Positions 1-7,881 of a stretch of 64,000 nt of DNA are shown piece after piece. The stretch's first letter is position 1. Every line of letters starts with the position of its first letter. The notes under the pieces are model-generated. The model made no database searches, was not told the DNA's origin, and saw nothing but the letters and a program-made list of their open reading frames with translations. Source of the DNA: Microbulbifer agarilyticus S89 (GTDB lineage Bacteria; Pseudomonadota; Gammaproteobacteria; Pseudomonadales; Cellvibrionaceae); NCBI RefSeq assembly GCF_000220505.1, contig NZ_AFPJ01000036.1:163851-227850 (forward strand). The letters are read 5' to 3'. The translations under genes and the position numbers were made by a program.

Positions 1-389
1 GTGTGCGCCAGGTCCGCGGGCCCAACTACCGCGCCTCTGAAGGAGTCATTATCGTCCGCCAGGATGGTCGCCAGGTAGCAGAGTTACTTCCGCAGAAGCG
101 CAGCTATCTATCCGGTGGCAATATCATGACCGAGGCCGCGATTGATACTGGCCTGTTCCGGGATTTGTATGTGGCGCTGGGCGATCCGATGGATAGAAAC
201 CATTTGGCTGGCGACTGGGCGGTGCGCCTTCACTACAAGGCGTTCGTCGTGTGGATTTGGCTGGGCTCGGTATTGATGGCGCTCGGTGGTGCAATTGCTG
301 TGGCCGACAAACGCTATCGCAAGGTGCGGGCGGCGCGTGCAGCGAATATCAAAGCCGAAGGCGGTACCAGTTCATTGGCTGGCGCCTGA
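1..389 (+). CDS. ccmF: Cytochrome c maturation protein CcmF, C-terminal end (5' truncated by the window)
   Basis: Only the last 129 codons are present, read in the frame that starts at base 3. CcmF is the large inner-membrane haem lyase subunit that ligates haem to apocytochrome c together with CcmH. The visible part has the periplasmic domain end (RGPNYRA, LYVALGD), then a Trp-rich last membrane helix ([15 protein letters not shown]) and a short basic cytoplasmic tail, which is how CcmF proteins end. The gene is followed 70 bases later by ccmG, the usual order in system I cytochrome c maturation operons. The GTG near the window edge is not the true start. Family assignment rests on the tail motifs and the neighbours. 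Confidence 0.88.
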   Translation, partial: VRQVRGPNYRASEGVIIVRQDGRQVAELLPQKRSYLSGGNIMTEAAIDTGLFRDLYVALGDPMDRNHLAGDWAVRLHYKAFVVWIWLGSVLMALGGAIAVADKRYRKVRAARAANIKAEGGTSSLAGA

Positions 390-459
390 GGCGCGGAAGC
401 AGCGTGTCCCTGACCGAATTTTGGGTCGCGCGAACGGATAACTACGGATTGGATCATTG

Positions 460-1041
460 ATGGCGAGACTCAAGCTTTTTCTACCGCTCATCGTATTCGC
501 CGCACTGGCGGTACTGTTTTGGCGAGGACTGTCCCTGAACCCGCAGGACATGCCTTCAGCACTGGTTAACAAGCCAGTGCCGGAATTTGCTCTGCTGGAT
601 GTTGAATCCAACCGGGAACTGAAAAAGTCCGACCTCCCCAGTCGCCCGTTGCTGTTGAATGTGTGGGCTACCTGGTGCGTTTCCTGCCGTGTTGAGCACC
701 CATACCTGAACCAACTGGCAGAGCAGGGCGTGCCGATTGTCGGTATCAATTTGAAAGACGATAACGAGGCCGCGCAGAAGTGGCTGGATAAATTCCAGAA
801 CCCGTATGTATTTTCCGTGTCGGATATTGAAGGCCGGTTGTCTCTGGACCTGGGTGTGTTCGGTGCGCCGGAAACCTTCCTGGTTGACGCTGGTGGCACT
901 ATCCGGTGCAAGCATGTGGGTGTTGTAGACGACAAAGTGTGGCAGACCAAGCTGCAGCCTTTGTACCAGCGATTGCAGAATCAAGAATGGGACGATTTTT
1001 CTGGTGAGCTATCAGACTCCTTGCTTGCCCGTTGTCGCTGA
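460..1041 (+). CDS. ccmG: Thiol:disulfide interchange protein CcmG/DsbE
   Basis: Membrane-anchored periplasmic thioredoxin-like protein of 193 residues that keeps apocytochrome c haem-binding cysteines reduced for haem attachment. An N-terminal signal anchor (about residues 5-22) is followed by a thioredoxin fold with the redox motif WCVSC (Cys73 and Cys76) and the GAPETFLVD stretch that carries the cis-proline and is characteristic of CcmG. I chose the ATG at 460. A TTG directly before it (457) would add one residue, and no strong ribosome site distinguishes them. It follows ccmF. Its last 38 bases are shared with yigZ in another frame, which is unusual for this gene; ccmH normally comes next, but here it lies 1.1 kb away. 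Confidence 0.93.
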   Translation: MARLKLFLPLIVFAALAVLFWRGLSLNPQDMPSALVNKPVPEFALLDVESNRELKKSDLPSRPLLLNVWATWCVSCRVEHPYLNQLAEQGVPIVGINLKDDNEAAQKWLDKFQNPYVFSVSDIEGRLSLDLGVFGAPETFLVDAGGTIRCKHVGVVDDKVWQTKLQPLYQRLQNQEWDDFSGELSDSLLARCR

Positions 1042-1603
1042 GACCGAAGAAAAGAAAAGCCGCTTTATCTGCTGGCTCGGGCCGGTAACCGATAAAGCGG
1101 CTTTTTTGTGTCAGCTCGAAACGGTACGCGCCCGTTATCCGGACGCTTCGCACCACTGTACTGCGTTGGTGATCGGCAATCCGGCCAACCCAGAAGTCAT
1201 GCAATTCGATGACGATGGGGAACCCGGCGGAAGTGCCGGCCGGCCAATGCTGGAACTGCTGCTGAAGCAGGGTATTGGTAACGTTGGTGCTATCGTTACG
1301 CGCTATTTTGGCGGTACCAAGCTTGGGGTCGGTGGCTTGATGCGCGCTTATCGTGGCGCGGTTGGTACTGCGTTACAGGCTGCAGATCTCGAGAGTCATG
1401 TGCCCGTGTTTACAGCGAAAGTCGTTTGTGATTTTGCTGGAGAGTCGCGGCTGCGTTTTTTGGTGTCTCAATATCGCGGTGATTGTGGTGAGGTAATTTA
1501 CGCGGATCGGGTACAGATGTTGGTGTCACTGCCGGAGGATTGCTGGCCGGCGTTGCGTGAGAAGCTTGTCGGTGAGGGCTTTGCCGTGCAGGTGTCGGTT
1601 TAG
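1004..1603 (+). CDS. yigZ: YigZ/IMPACT family protein (UPF0029)
   Basis: A 199-residue protein of the YigZ/IMPACT family. The family is conserved but its molecular role in bacteria is unclear; the fold suggests nucleic-acid or ribosome binding. Residues 69-120 carry the hallmark run DDDGEP-GSAGRPML-RYFGGTKLGVGGL-RAY, and the C-terminal third fits the DUF1949 ferredoxin-like domain. The GTG start at 1004 lies inside the end of ccmG and gives the expected short N-terminus before the EKKSRF motif, so a 38-base overlap with ccmG is the best reading. Translational coupling to ccmG is likely. Its location inside a cytochrome c maturation locus is odd. Confidence 0.9.
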   Translation: MSYQTPCLPVVAETEEKKSRFICWLGPVTDKAAFLCQLETVRARYPDASHHCTALVIGNPANPEVMQFDDDGEPGGSAGRPMLELLLKQGIGNVGAIVTRYFGGTKLGVGGLMRAYRGAVGTALQAADLESHVPVFTAKVVCDFAGESRLRFLVSQYRGDCGEVIYADRVQMLVSLPEDCWPALREKLVGEGFAVQVSV

Positions 1604-1704
1604 GGGTGCGGTGCTAAGTGGCAGTCTAGACGTCTGGCTGTCTGGCTGACCAGCTGGAAATCGATTTTGTTTATGTGCGTAGGGCATAAACAAAGAGACG
1701 CAAA

Positions 1705-1733
1705 CAAAAAAGGCCCACACTTTCGTGTGAGCC
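1705..1733 (-). terminator. Rho-independent terminator of the tRNA-Val/tRNA-Asp transcript
   Basis: On the minus strand a 9-bp stem (1725-1733 with 1712-1720, one G-U pair) closes a GAAA tetraloop and is followed by a run of T residues (complement of the A run 1705-1711). It lies 12 bases past the CCA end of tRNA-Asp, as expected for the end of that transcript. It could also act weakly on yigZ from the other side. Confidence 0.85.
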
Positions 1734-1744
1734 TCTTCTGTATA

Positions 1745-1821
1745 TGGCGGACCGGACGGGACTCGAACCCGCGACCTCCGGCGTGACAGGCCGGCATTCT
1801 AACCAACTGAACTACCGGTCC
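1745..1821 (-). tRNA. tRNA-Asp (GTC)
   Basis: A 77-nt cloverleaf on the minus strand with encoded CCA. The acceptor stem pairs GGACCGG with CCGGTCC and has a G discriminator. The D arm begins TAGTTCAG. The anticodon stem CCGGC/GCCGG encloses loop CTGTCAC with anticodon GTC, and the T arm is GCGGGTTCGAGTCCCGT. It closely matches the E. coli tRNA-Asp pattern. It is the second gene of a Val-Asp pair transcribed against the surrounding ccm genes. Confidence 0.98.
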
Positions 1822-1871
1822 GCATTCCTGACATCCCTTTGTCAAATCTGCCTGGCAGACCTAAAGGAAAG

Positions 1872-1947
1872 TGGTGGGTGGTACAGGGGTCGAACCTGTG
1901 ACCTACGCCTTGTAAGGGCGCCGCTCTACCAACTGAGCTAACCACCC
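1872..1947 (-). tRNA. tRNA-Val (TAC)
   Basis: A 76-nt cloverleaf on the minus strand with encoded CCA. The acceptor stem is GGGTGGT/ACCACCC with an A discriminator. The D arm is TAGCTCAGTTGGTAGAGC and the anticodon loop CTTACAA carries anticodon TAC, so it decodes GTA and GTG valine codons. It is transcribed ahead of tRNA-Asp with 50 bases between the two genes, and a promoter lies just upstream. Confidence 0.98.
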
Positions 1948-1964
1948 CGCGTCAGGAGCTGCGT

Positions 1965-1992
1965 ATAGTAATGATATTTTTTGGGGCGTCAA
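1965..1992 (-). promoter_or_regulatory. Candidate sigma-70 promoter for tRNA-Val/tRNA-Asp
   Basis: Read on the minus strand: -35 TTGACG (1987-1992), a 16-base spacer, and -10 TACTAT (1965-1970), 18 bases before the tRNA-Val 5' end. A TATACG shifted by three bases is an alternative -10. Position and a near-consensus -35 make this the likely stable-RNA promoter. Confidence 0.6.
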
Positions 1993-2108
1993 CGCTTTTT
2001 GAAAAATTTTTTTCAATTCAATGAGTTATGCCTGTTTAGCGGCTTTATGGTCGCCGGAGTCAGTGTCGTTCGGGGCCTGTTGTCATGGGTGTCTGAGGGC
2101 GAAGGCGC

Positions 2109-2117
2109 TGCTATAAT
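2109..2117 (+). promoter_or_regulatory. Extended -10 promoter for ccmHI
   Basis: TGCTATAAT is a perfect extended -10 element, 28 bases before the ccmH GTG codon. No good -35 lies at 17 bases, which is acceptable for an extended -10 promoter. It would let ccmHI be expressed although the opposing tRNA genes separate it from ccmFG. Confidence 0.6.
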
Positions 2118-2144
2118 CGGGCCAATTTCCGCCGGAGAGAATCA

Positions 2145-2687
2145 GTGCAGAAAAAACGTATCAGCGCGCCGCTCACCCGGGCGATCGCCGCCAGTTTGAC
2201 TCTACTTGTCATAATGGTCGCGCCCCTCGCCCCCAGCTATGCCGCCGTCGAGGTAGAGAGGCTGTCGAATGCGCAATTGCAGGCACGGTATGCGGTGTTG
2301 ATTGAGGAGCTGCGTTGCCCTAAATGCCAGAACCAGAATCTGGCCGGCTCAGATTCCATGGTCGCGACCGATTTGCGCCGCGAGGTTCGCCGCCTGCTCG
2401 AGGAGGGTTACACCGACGAGGAAATCAACCAGTACATGGTTGCCCGTTACGGTGACTTTGTTCTGTATCGGCCGCCGATGCAGCGCAACACCATGGTGCT
2501 GTGGATTGCGCCGGGCGTGTTTGCCGCGCTGGGTCTACTGTCTCTGATCCTGATTGTCGCGCGCTCGCGCAATGGCCGCGGAAGTCGACAGGAAGACGAG
2601 GGCGCCGAGTTGAGCGCGGAAGAATCGCAGCGGCTTGCGCAGTTGCTGAATGACGAGCAACAAGGTGGTAGTAAGCGTAATGATTGA
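2145..2687 (+). CDS. ccmH: Cytochrome c-type biogenesis protein CcmH
   Basis: A 180-residue periplasmic, membrane-anchored thiol protein that handles the reduced apocytochrome c CxxCH site and works with CcmF and CcmI. It has a signal peptide (about 1-34), the family motif LRCPKCQNQNL with redox Cys58 and Cys61, and one C-terminal membrane helix (about 117-139) followed by a charged tail. This is the short CcmH form, with CcmI as a separate protein. Start is the GTG at 2145 with a GGAGAGA ribosome site 7 bases upstream. It overlaps ccmI by 8 bases. It is separated from ccmG by yigZ and two tRNA genes. Confidence 0.95.
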   Translation: MQKKRISAPLTRAIAASLTLLVIMVAPLAPSYAAVEVERLSNAQLQARYAVLIEELRCPKCQNQNLAGSDSMVATDLRREVRRLLEEGYTDEEINQYMVARYGDFVLYRPPMQRNTMVLWIAPGVFAALGLLSLILIVARSRNGRGSRQEDEGAELSAEESQRLAQLLNDEQQGGSKRND

Positions 2688-3981
2688 TTTGTGGATGATA
2701 CTGGCGCTGCTGTTGTTGCCGCTGGCACTGGTTATTGCCTGGCCGATGGTGGCGACGCTCAGAAAGCGCAAATTGCGCCGTGCGGAATTATCGGGTGAGG
2801 GTGCGGATGGTGCATCGCAGGCGGCCCTGTACCGCGAGCACCTGGCAGAAATTGAGCAATCTCACGCAGACGGCGCAATCGATGATGCGCAGTATGCATC
2901 GCTGAAGACCGAGCTGGCTCGCAAGCTGTTGGCGGAAGAGCAGGGTGGCAGTTATCAATTGACACAGCGCCGGGATGGTGGGCGTGGGCTGTTGTTTGCA
3001 CTGGCCTTCACAGTGCCACTGGCGGCACTCGGGTTATATTTCTACTGGGGGGCGCACGATGATGTCGCGCTGTATCGGGATATTGTGGCCAGCCAGTCTG
3101 GCGTATCCGATATGGTGGTCGAGGCGCGTCTTACCCAGCAGTTGCGTAAGCGTGTCGAAAGTCATCCGCAAGACCTCAATAGCCGCTACATGCTGGCCCA
3201 GCGCCTGCTGGTGAGCAACGATATTCAGGGGGCCTTGGCGCAGTATCGTTACATCGTGGCCGAGGAGCCGGAGGCGGTGAATATTCGTGCGGAAATGGCC
3301 CAGGCGCTGTTTTTCGCCAATGGTTCGAAAATCACCGCTGAAGTGATTCGCGAGGTGGATCAGGTGTTGGCCACGCAGCCAAATAACACCACCGCCCTCG
3401 GTTTGGCGGGTATTGCTGCCTTCGAGCGAGAGGATTATGCGGGCGCGAAGTCGCACTGGCAGCGCGCACTCAATCAGCTGGCTCCGGGCTCCAATGCGTC
3501 CCAGGCCCTGGCCGCCGGCGTGCAGCGCGCCGAGGCGGCATTGGCCAAGGTTGGTGAGGCGCAGGCGGAGTCCACTTCGGTCGCATCCAAGTCCGCGGAA
3601 CAGGCGAGCTCTCAGGCTTCCCCTCAGGCACAGTCGGTGGGTGAGAACAGTATTGCGGTCTCTGTATCACTCGGCGACGGGGTCAAATACACCCCCTCCA
3701 CGCCAGTGTTTGTCTACGCGCGCACCGCGGAAAGCCCAATGCCCCTGGCGATCGTGCGGCTCACTGCCGCGGACCTGCCAGCACGGGTAGTGTTGGATGA
3801 GTCACGGGCAATGATGCCCGGGCGCAGCCTCAAGACCGTTGACCGGGTGCAGGTGGTTGCCCGCCTGGCGGTCGGCGGCAATGCCCGCCCGGCGCCTGGT
3901 GACTGGCAGGGCGAGGTCAAGACCCTGACCAGGGAAGACTGGTCCAAGCCCCTATCTATTGTGATTGATCAGCAGATCTGA
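2680..3981 (+). CDS. ccmI: Cytochrome c-type biogenesis protein CcmI (TPR protein)
   Basis: A 433-residue apocytochrome c chaperone that delivers substrate to the CcmF/CcmH haem ligation complex. There are two membrane helices (about 1-24 and 97-117) with a cytoplasmic loop that may form a coiled coil between them. A periplasmic TPR region (about 145-300) follows, then an Ala/Ser/Gln-rich linker and the C-terminal CcmI beta domain (VSLGDGVKYTP, VFVYAR, LAIVRLTAADLP). The ATG at 2680 lies inside the end of ccmH (ATGATTGA overlap), with AAGGTGG upstream, so the two are translationally coupled. An in-frame upstream codon at 2650 is less likely because MIDLWMI gives the standard N-terminal helix. 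Confidence 0.92.
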   Translation: MIDLWMILALLLLPLALVIAWPMVATLRKRKLRRAELSGEGADGASQAALYREHLAEIEQSHADGAIDDAQYASLKTELARKLLAEEQGGSYQLTQRRDGGRGLLFALAFTVPLAALGLYFYWGAHDDVALYRDIVASQSGVSDMVVEARLTQQLRKRVESHPQDLNSRYMLAQRLLVSNDIQGALAQYRYIVAEEPEAVNIRAEMAQALFFANGSKITAEVIREVDQVLATQPNNTTALGLAGIAAFEREDYAGAKSHWQRALNQLAPGSNASQALAAGVQRAEAALAKVGEAQAESTSVASKSAEQASSQASPQAQSVGENSIAVSVSLGDGVKYTPSTPVFVYARTAESPMPLAIVRLTAADLPARVVLDESRAMMPGRSLKTVDRVQVVARLAVGGNARPAPGDWQGEVKTLTREDWSKPLSIVIDQQI

Positions 3982-4062
3982 TTGTTTGCTGATCGATATC
4001 ACATCTGCCGGTCGCGCCGCTCGGTGCGACCGTTCCCGCCAAATTTTCGGCCAAAAATAGCG

Positions 4063-4091
4063 CTGAAACCCGGCTCGTAGCCATGTACAAT
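4063..4091 (+). promoter_or_regulatory. Candidate sigma-70 promoter for smc
   Basis: -35 CTGAAA (4063-4068), a 17-base spacer, -10 TACAAT (4086-4091) preceded by TG. It is the best promoter match in the 261-base gap between ccmI and smc and would give a leader of about 145 bases. No terminator hairpin is evident after ccmI. Confidence 0.5.
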
Positions 4092-4242
4092 CGTCGGTTT
4101 GCAAAGACAAACGGGTGATTCGCGTGGACTGGCTAGTCAGGCCCTTTCCGGTCCCCGTTTGAACCTATTCAAAGCACAACGAAGAGCGCCCGGCAGAGCA
4201 AAGTTGCTGCACGGGTGCCGAGTATTACCGAGTTAAAAGACC

Positions 4243-7200
4243 ATGCGTTTGAAGTGCATTAAGTTGGCCGGATTCAAGTCGTTCGTCGACCCGACCACCG
4301 TCTACTTCCCTTCCAACCTGAGCGCCGTGGTCGGCCCTAACGGTTGTGGCAAGTCCAATACCATCGATGCGGTGCGCTGGGTAATGGGTGAGTCGTCTGC
4401 GAAGAACCTCCGTGGTGACTCCATGACCGACGTAATCTTCAACGGCTCCAGTGGTCGTAAGCCCGTGGGCCAGGCCTCCATCGAACTGGTGTTCGACAAC
4501 TCCGCCGGCAAACTCACCGGGGAATATGCTGCGTTCAGCGAAATTTCCGTGAAGCGCAAGGTTACCCGCGATGGGCAGAATAACTACTACCTGAACGGCG
4601 AAAAATGTCGTCGCCGCGACGTGACTGACCTGTTCCTGGGTACCGGTCTCGGCCCGCGCAGCTACGCCATTATCGAGCAGGGCATGATCTCCAAGCTGAT
4701 CGAGGCCAAGCCGGAAGAGCTGCGGGTATTTATTGAGGAAGCCGCGGGTATCTCCAAGTACAAGGAGCGTCGCCGCGATACCGAAAACCGCATGCGTCGC
4801 ACCAAGGAAAACCTTGAGCGCCTGACCGATATCCGCGATGAGCTGGATCGTCAGTTGGCGCGTCTGGAGCGCCAGTCGGCAGCAGCGGAAAAATACAGCC
4901 GCTTCAAAGAAGAAGAGCGCACGCACAAGGCCCATCTGCAGGGCCTGAAATACAAAGACCTGGACGACCAGGCAAAAGGCAAGCAGCAGCAAATTGGCGA
5001 ACTTGAGCTGACGGTGGAAGAGCTGGTCACCCGCCAGGTGGGTTTCGACACCGGTATCGAAGAGCAGCGCGTGGCCTATCACGAGTTTTCCGATGCGTTT
5101 AATGAAGTGCAGGGGCGTTTCTATTCGATCGGCGCCGACATCGCGCGCCTCGAGCAAAGCATTTCCCATGCCCGCGAGCGCAATGCATCCCTGCAGTCTG
5201 ATTTTGCCCGCACCGAGCAGGAGCACAGCGAGTCGGTGGCACTTCTCGCTGCGGATCAGGAAAAAGCCGAAGAGTTCGATGTCGAACTGGAAGTGATTAC
5301 CCCGGACCTGGAAATGGTGCAGGCCGCAGAAGAAGAATCTGCACAAACCTTGCTGACCGCCGAAGACGAAATGCGCGAATGGCAGAACGCCTGGGACCAG
5401 TTCAACCAGGGCGCATCTGGCTCCCGCCAGCGCGCGGAAGTTCAGCAGTCTCGTATCCAGCACCTGGAAACCTCGGCGCAGCGCCTGCAGGACCGTATTA
5501 CCAAGCTGCAGTTGGAGCGCGAGAGCCTATCGGTCTCCGAAGATGAGATCGAACTGGAAGAGCAGAACGAAGAGCTCGCCGAGCTGGAGATGCAGCTGGA
5601 AGAGCTGCGCGAGTCGATTGCCCAGCAAGTAGAGGAGTTGTCCGACCTGCGCCGCAAGGAAACCGAACTCGCCGCAGATCTGGATAAAGAGCGCCTGCAG
5701 CTGCAAACCAGCCGCGGCCGCCAGGCGTCCCTTGAAGCGCTGCAGCAGGCCGCGATGGGGCAGGGTAAGAATGTCGCCAGTTGGCTGGAGCAGAACAACT
5801 TGCAGGGCCGCCCACGCCTGGCCGAGCAAATCAGTGCCAGCGCCGGCTGGGAGACCGCGGTAGAAACCGTACTCGGTTCCCAGCTGCAGGCGGTATGCGT
5901 CGACCAGATTGACTCTCTGCAACAAACCCTGTCCAGCTTTGACGGTGGTCAGGCGGTATTCGTCGACGGCAACAGCACTCCGGCGGTGGCGAATAGTGCA
6001 CTGCCGAAACTGGCGGACGTGATCGATGGGCCCGCTGCGCTTACCGGCCTCATCGATGGCATCTACACCGCAGAAGACCTGAACAGTGCGCTGGCGCAGC
6101 GCGATCAGCTGAAGGCGAGCGAATCCATTGTCACCCGCGACGGCCTTTGGGTTGGTCCAAACTGGCTGAAAGTCAGCCGGGGTGGTGATGCGGAATCCGG
6201 TGTATTGGCGCGCAAGCAGGAATTGGAAAACCTGGAAGCGGAACTGGAAGCCTGCGAAGCACGAATTGAAGCGCTGTCCGAACAGCGCGAGCAGCAGCGC
6301 GCGAGCACTTCGCAGCTGGAGTCGGCGATTGAGCAGGGGCGTAATAACGCCGAACAGCTGAGTCGCCGCGTCGGCGATCTGCGCAGCCAGTTGTCTGCGC
6401 AACGCGCGCGCCAGGAGCAGATGGACGAGCGTCGCCGCCGCATTGAAGCAGAAATCGCGGAAGTTAAAGAGCAAAAAGAGCTGGAATCCGAATCCATTTC
6501 GGAAGCCCGTATCGTGTTGCAGGAAGCGGTAGAGGCTATGAGTGACGACACCGATCGTCGCGAAACCCTGTTGGCCAAGCGTGAGGAATTGCGCGAGGCG
6601 TTGGACGCTGCGCGTCAGCGCGCCCGTGAAGATAAAGACCGTGCTCACGAGCTGGCAATGCGTGAGCAGTCCGTGCGCACCCAGAAAGTGTCACTGGAGC
6701 GTACCCTGCAAGTTCTGCGTGAACAGGTCGAGCGCCTGCAGGAGCGTCGTGAACAGCTGCAGCGCCAGATGGAAGATGCGCAGGATCCGTCTCAGGATTT
6801 CCAGGCCGAACTCGAAGACAAGCTCGGCCAGCGTATTGAGGTTGAGGCCGAGCTCGGTGAAGCGCGCAAGAAAATGGAAGAGGTGGAGTCCACCCTGCGC
6901 AACCACGAGCAGGAGCGCCACAAGGTTGAATCGGCATTGCAGGGCGTGCGCGCACAGCTTGAGCAGCAGCGTTTGGCCGCGCAAACCCTTGAAACCCAGC
7001 GCAATGGCCTGGTCGAGCAGCTCGAGGAAGCGGGGCACGAACTCGACGCGCTTCTGCAAGAGCTGCCAGAAGAGTTAACCATGGAGGCCGTACAGCAGGA
7101 TATCGAGCTGGTGGCCGCACGCATCTCGCGCCTGGGGCCGATCAACCTGGCGGCCATCGACGAATACAAGCAGGAATCCGAGCGCAAGTTCTATCTGGAC

Positions 7201-7746
7201 AGTCAGTACAATGACCTGACCGACGCGCTGGAAACCCTGGAAAATGCCATTCGTCGTATCGACAAGGAAACCCGTACGCGCTTTAAAGAGACGTTTGATC
7301 AGGTGAATGGCGGCCTGCAGGAGTTGTTCCCGAAGGTGTTTGGCGGTGGCCATGCCTATCTGGAGCTGACCGGCGACGACTTGCTCGATACCGGTATCGC
7401 CATCATGGCGCGCCCACCGGGCAAGCGAAACAGCACCATTCACCTGCTGTCCGGTGGTGAAAAGGCGCTGACGGCCATTGCTTTGGTATTTTCCATCTTC
7501 CGTCTGAACCCGGCACCCTTCTGTATGCTGGATGAGGTAGACGCACCGTTGGATGACGCCAACGTAGGGCGTTACGCGCGGATGGTAAAAGAAATGTCTG
7601 AGCACGTGCAGTTCATCTACATTACCCATAACAAGATTGCCATGGAGATGGCCAACCAGCTGTTGGGTGTAACCATGCACGAGCCGGGTGTATCCCGTCT
7701 GGTATCTGTGGATGTGGAAGAGGCAGCGGAGCTGGCGTCTGCGTGA
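4243..7746 (+). CDS. smc: Chromosome segregation ATPase SMC
   Basis: A 1167-residue condensin-type SMC ATPase that organises and segregates the chromosome with ScpA and ScpB. The N-terminal ATPase half has Walker A GPNGCGKSN (31-39). Long coiled-coil arms rich in Glu, Gln, Arg and Leu flank a hinge (about 515-650). The C-terminal half has the signature LSGGE (about 1069-1073), Walker B CMLDEVDAP (about 1093-1101) and the H-loop ITHNK. Presence of SMC instead of MukB fits pseudomonad-type gammaproteobacteria. The ATG at 4243 gives the standard MRLK-IKLAGFKSF start. Very strong codon bias produces long meaningless open frames on the other strand. Confidence 0.97.
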   Translation: MRLKCIKLAGFKSFVDPTTVYFPSNLSAVVGPNGCGKSNTIDAVRWVMGESSAKNLRGDSMTDVIFNGSSGRKPVGQASIELVFDNSAGKLTGEYAAFSEISVKRKVTRDGQNNYYLNGEKCRRRDVTDLFLGTGLGPRSYAIIEQGMISKLIEAKPEELRVFIEEAAGISKYKERRRDTENRMRRTKENLERLTDIRDELDRQLARLERQSAAAEKYSRFKEEERTHKAHLQGLKYKDLDDQAKGKQQQIGELELTVEELVTRQVGFDTGIEEQRVAYHEFSDAFNEVQGRFYSIGADIARLEQSISHARERNASLQSDFARTEQEHSESVALLAADQEKAEEFDVELEVITPDLEMVQAAEEESAQTLLTAEDEMREWQNAWDQFNQGASGSRQRAEVQQSRIQHLETSAQRLQDRITKLQLERESLSVSEDEIELEEQNEELAELEMQLEELRESIAQQVEELSDLRRKETELAADLDKERLQLQTSRGRQASLEALQQAAMGQGKNVASWLEQNNLQGRPRLAEQISASAGWETAVETVLGSQLQAVCVDQIDSLQQTLSSFDGGQAVFVDGNSTPAVANSALPKLADVIDGPAALTGLIDGIYTAEDLNSALAQRDQLKASESIVTRDGLWVGPNWLKVSRGGDAESGVLARKQELENLEAELEACEARIEALSEQREQQRASTSQLESAIEQGRNNAEQLSRRVGDLRSQLSAQRARQEQMDERRRRIEAEIAEVKEQKELESESISEARIVLQEAVEAMSDDTDRRETLLAKREELREALDAARQRAREDKDRAHELAMREQSVRTQKVSLERTLQVLREQVERLQERREQLQRQMEDAQDPSQDFQAELEDKLGQRIEVEAELGEARKKMEEVESTLRNHEQERHKVESALQGVRAQLEQQRLAAQTLETQRNGLVEQLEEAGHELDALLQELPEELTMEAVQQDIELVAARISRLGPINLAAIDEYKQESERKFYLDSQYNDLTDALETLENAIRRIDKETRTRFKETFDQVNGGLQELFPKVFGGGHAYLELTGDDLLDTGIAIMARPPGKRNSTIHLLSGGEKALTAIALVFSIFRLNPAPFCMLDEVDAPLDDANVGRYARMVKEMSEHVQFIYITHNKIAMEMANQLLGVTMHEPGVSRLVSVDVEEAAELASA

Positions 7747-7881
7747 TGAAGGAAGCATGTTGTTTGAGTCGGAAGATCCCGATGGACTACAACGTTTGGA
7801 ATCTGAATTGCCAGATTCAGTGTCGGTCGATTCAGGGACAAGAATGTCCTCGCACAGTGGCACAGGGAGAGGGGCAAGAAA

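Noticed and set aside
4225-5463. A 412-codon antisense frame over the start of smc (and others at 5527-6648 and 7075-8256)
   Set aside because: Shadows of smc and zipA codon use; no motif and no ribosome site.
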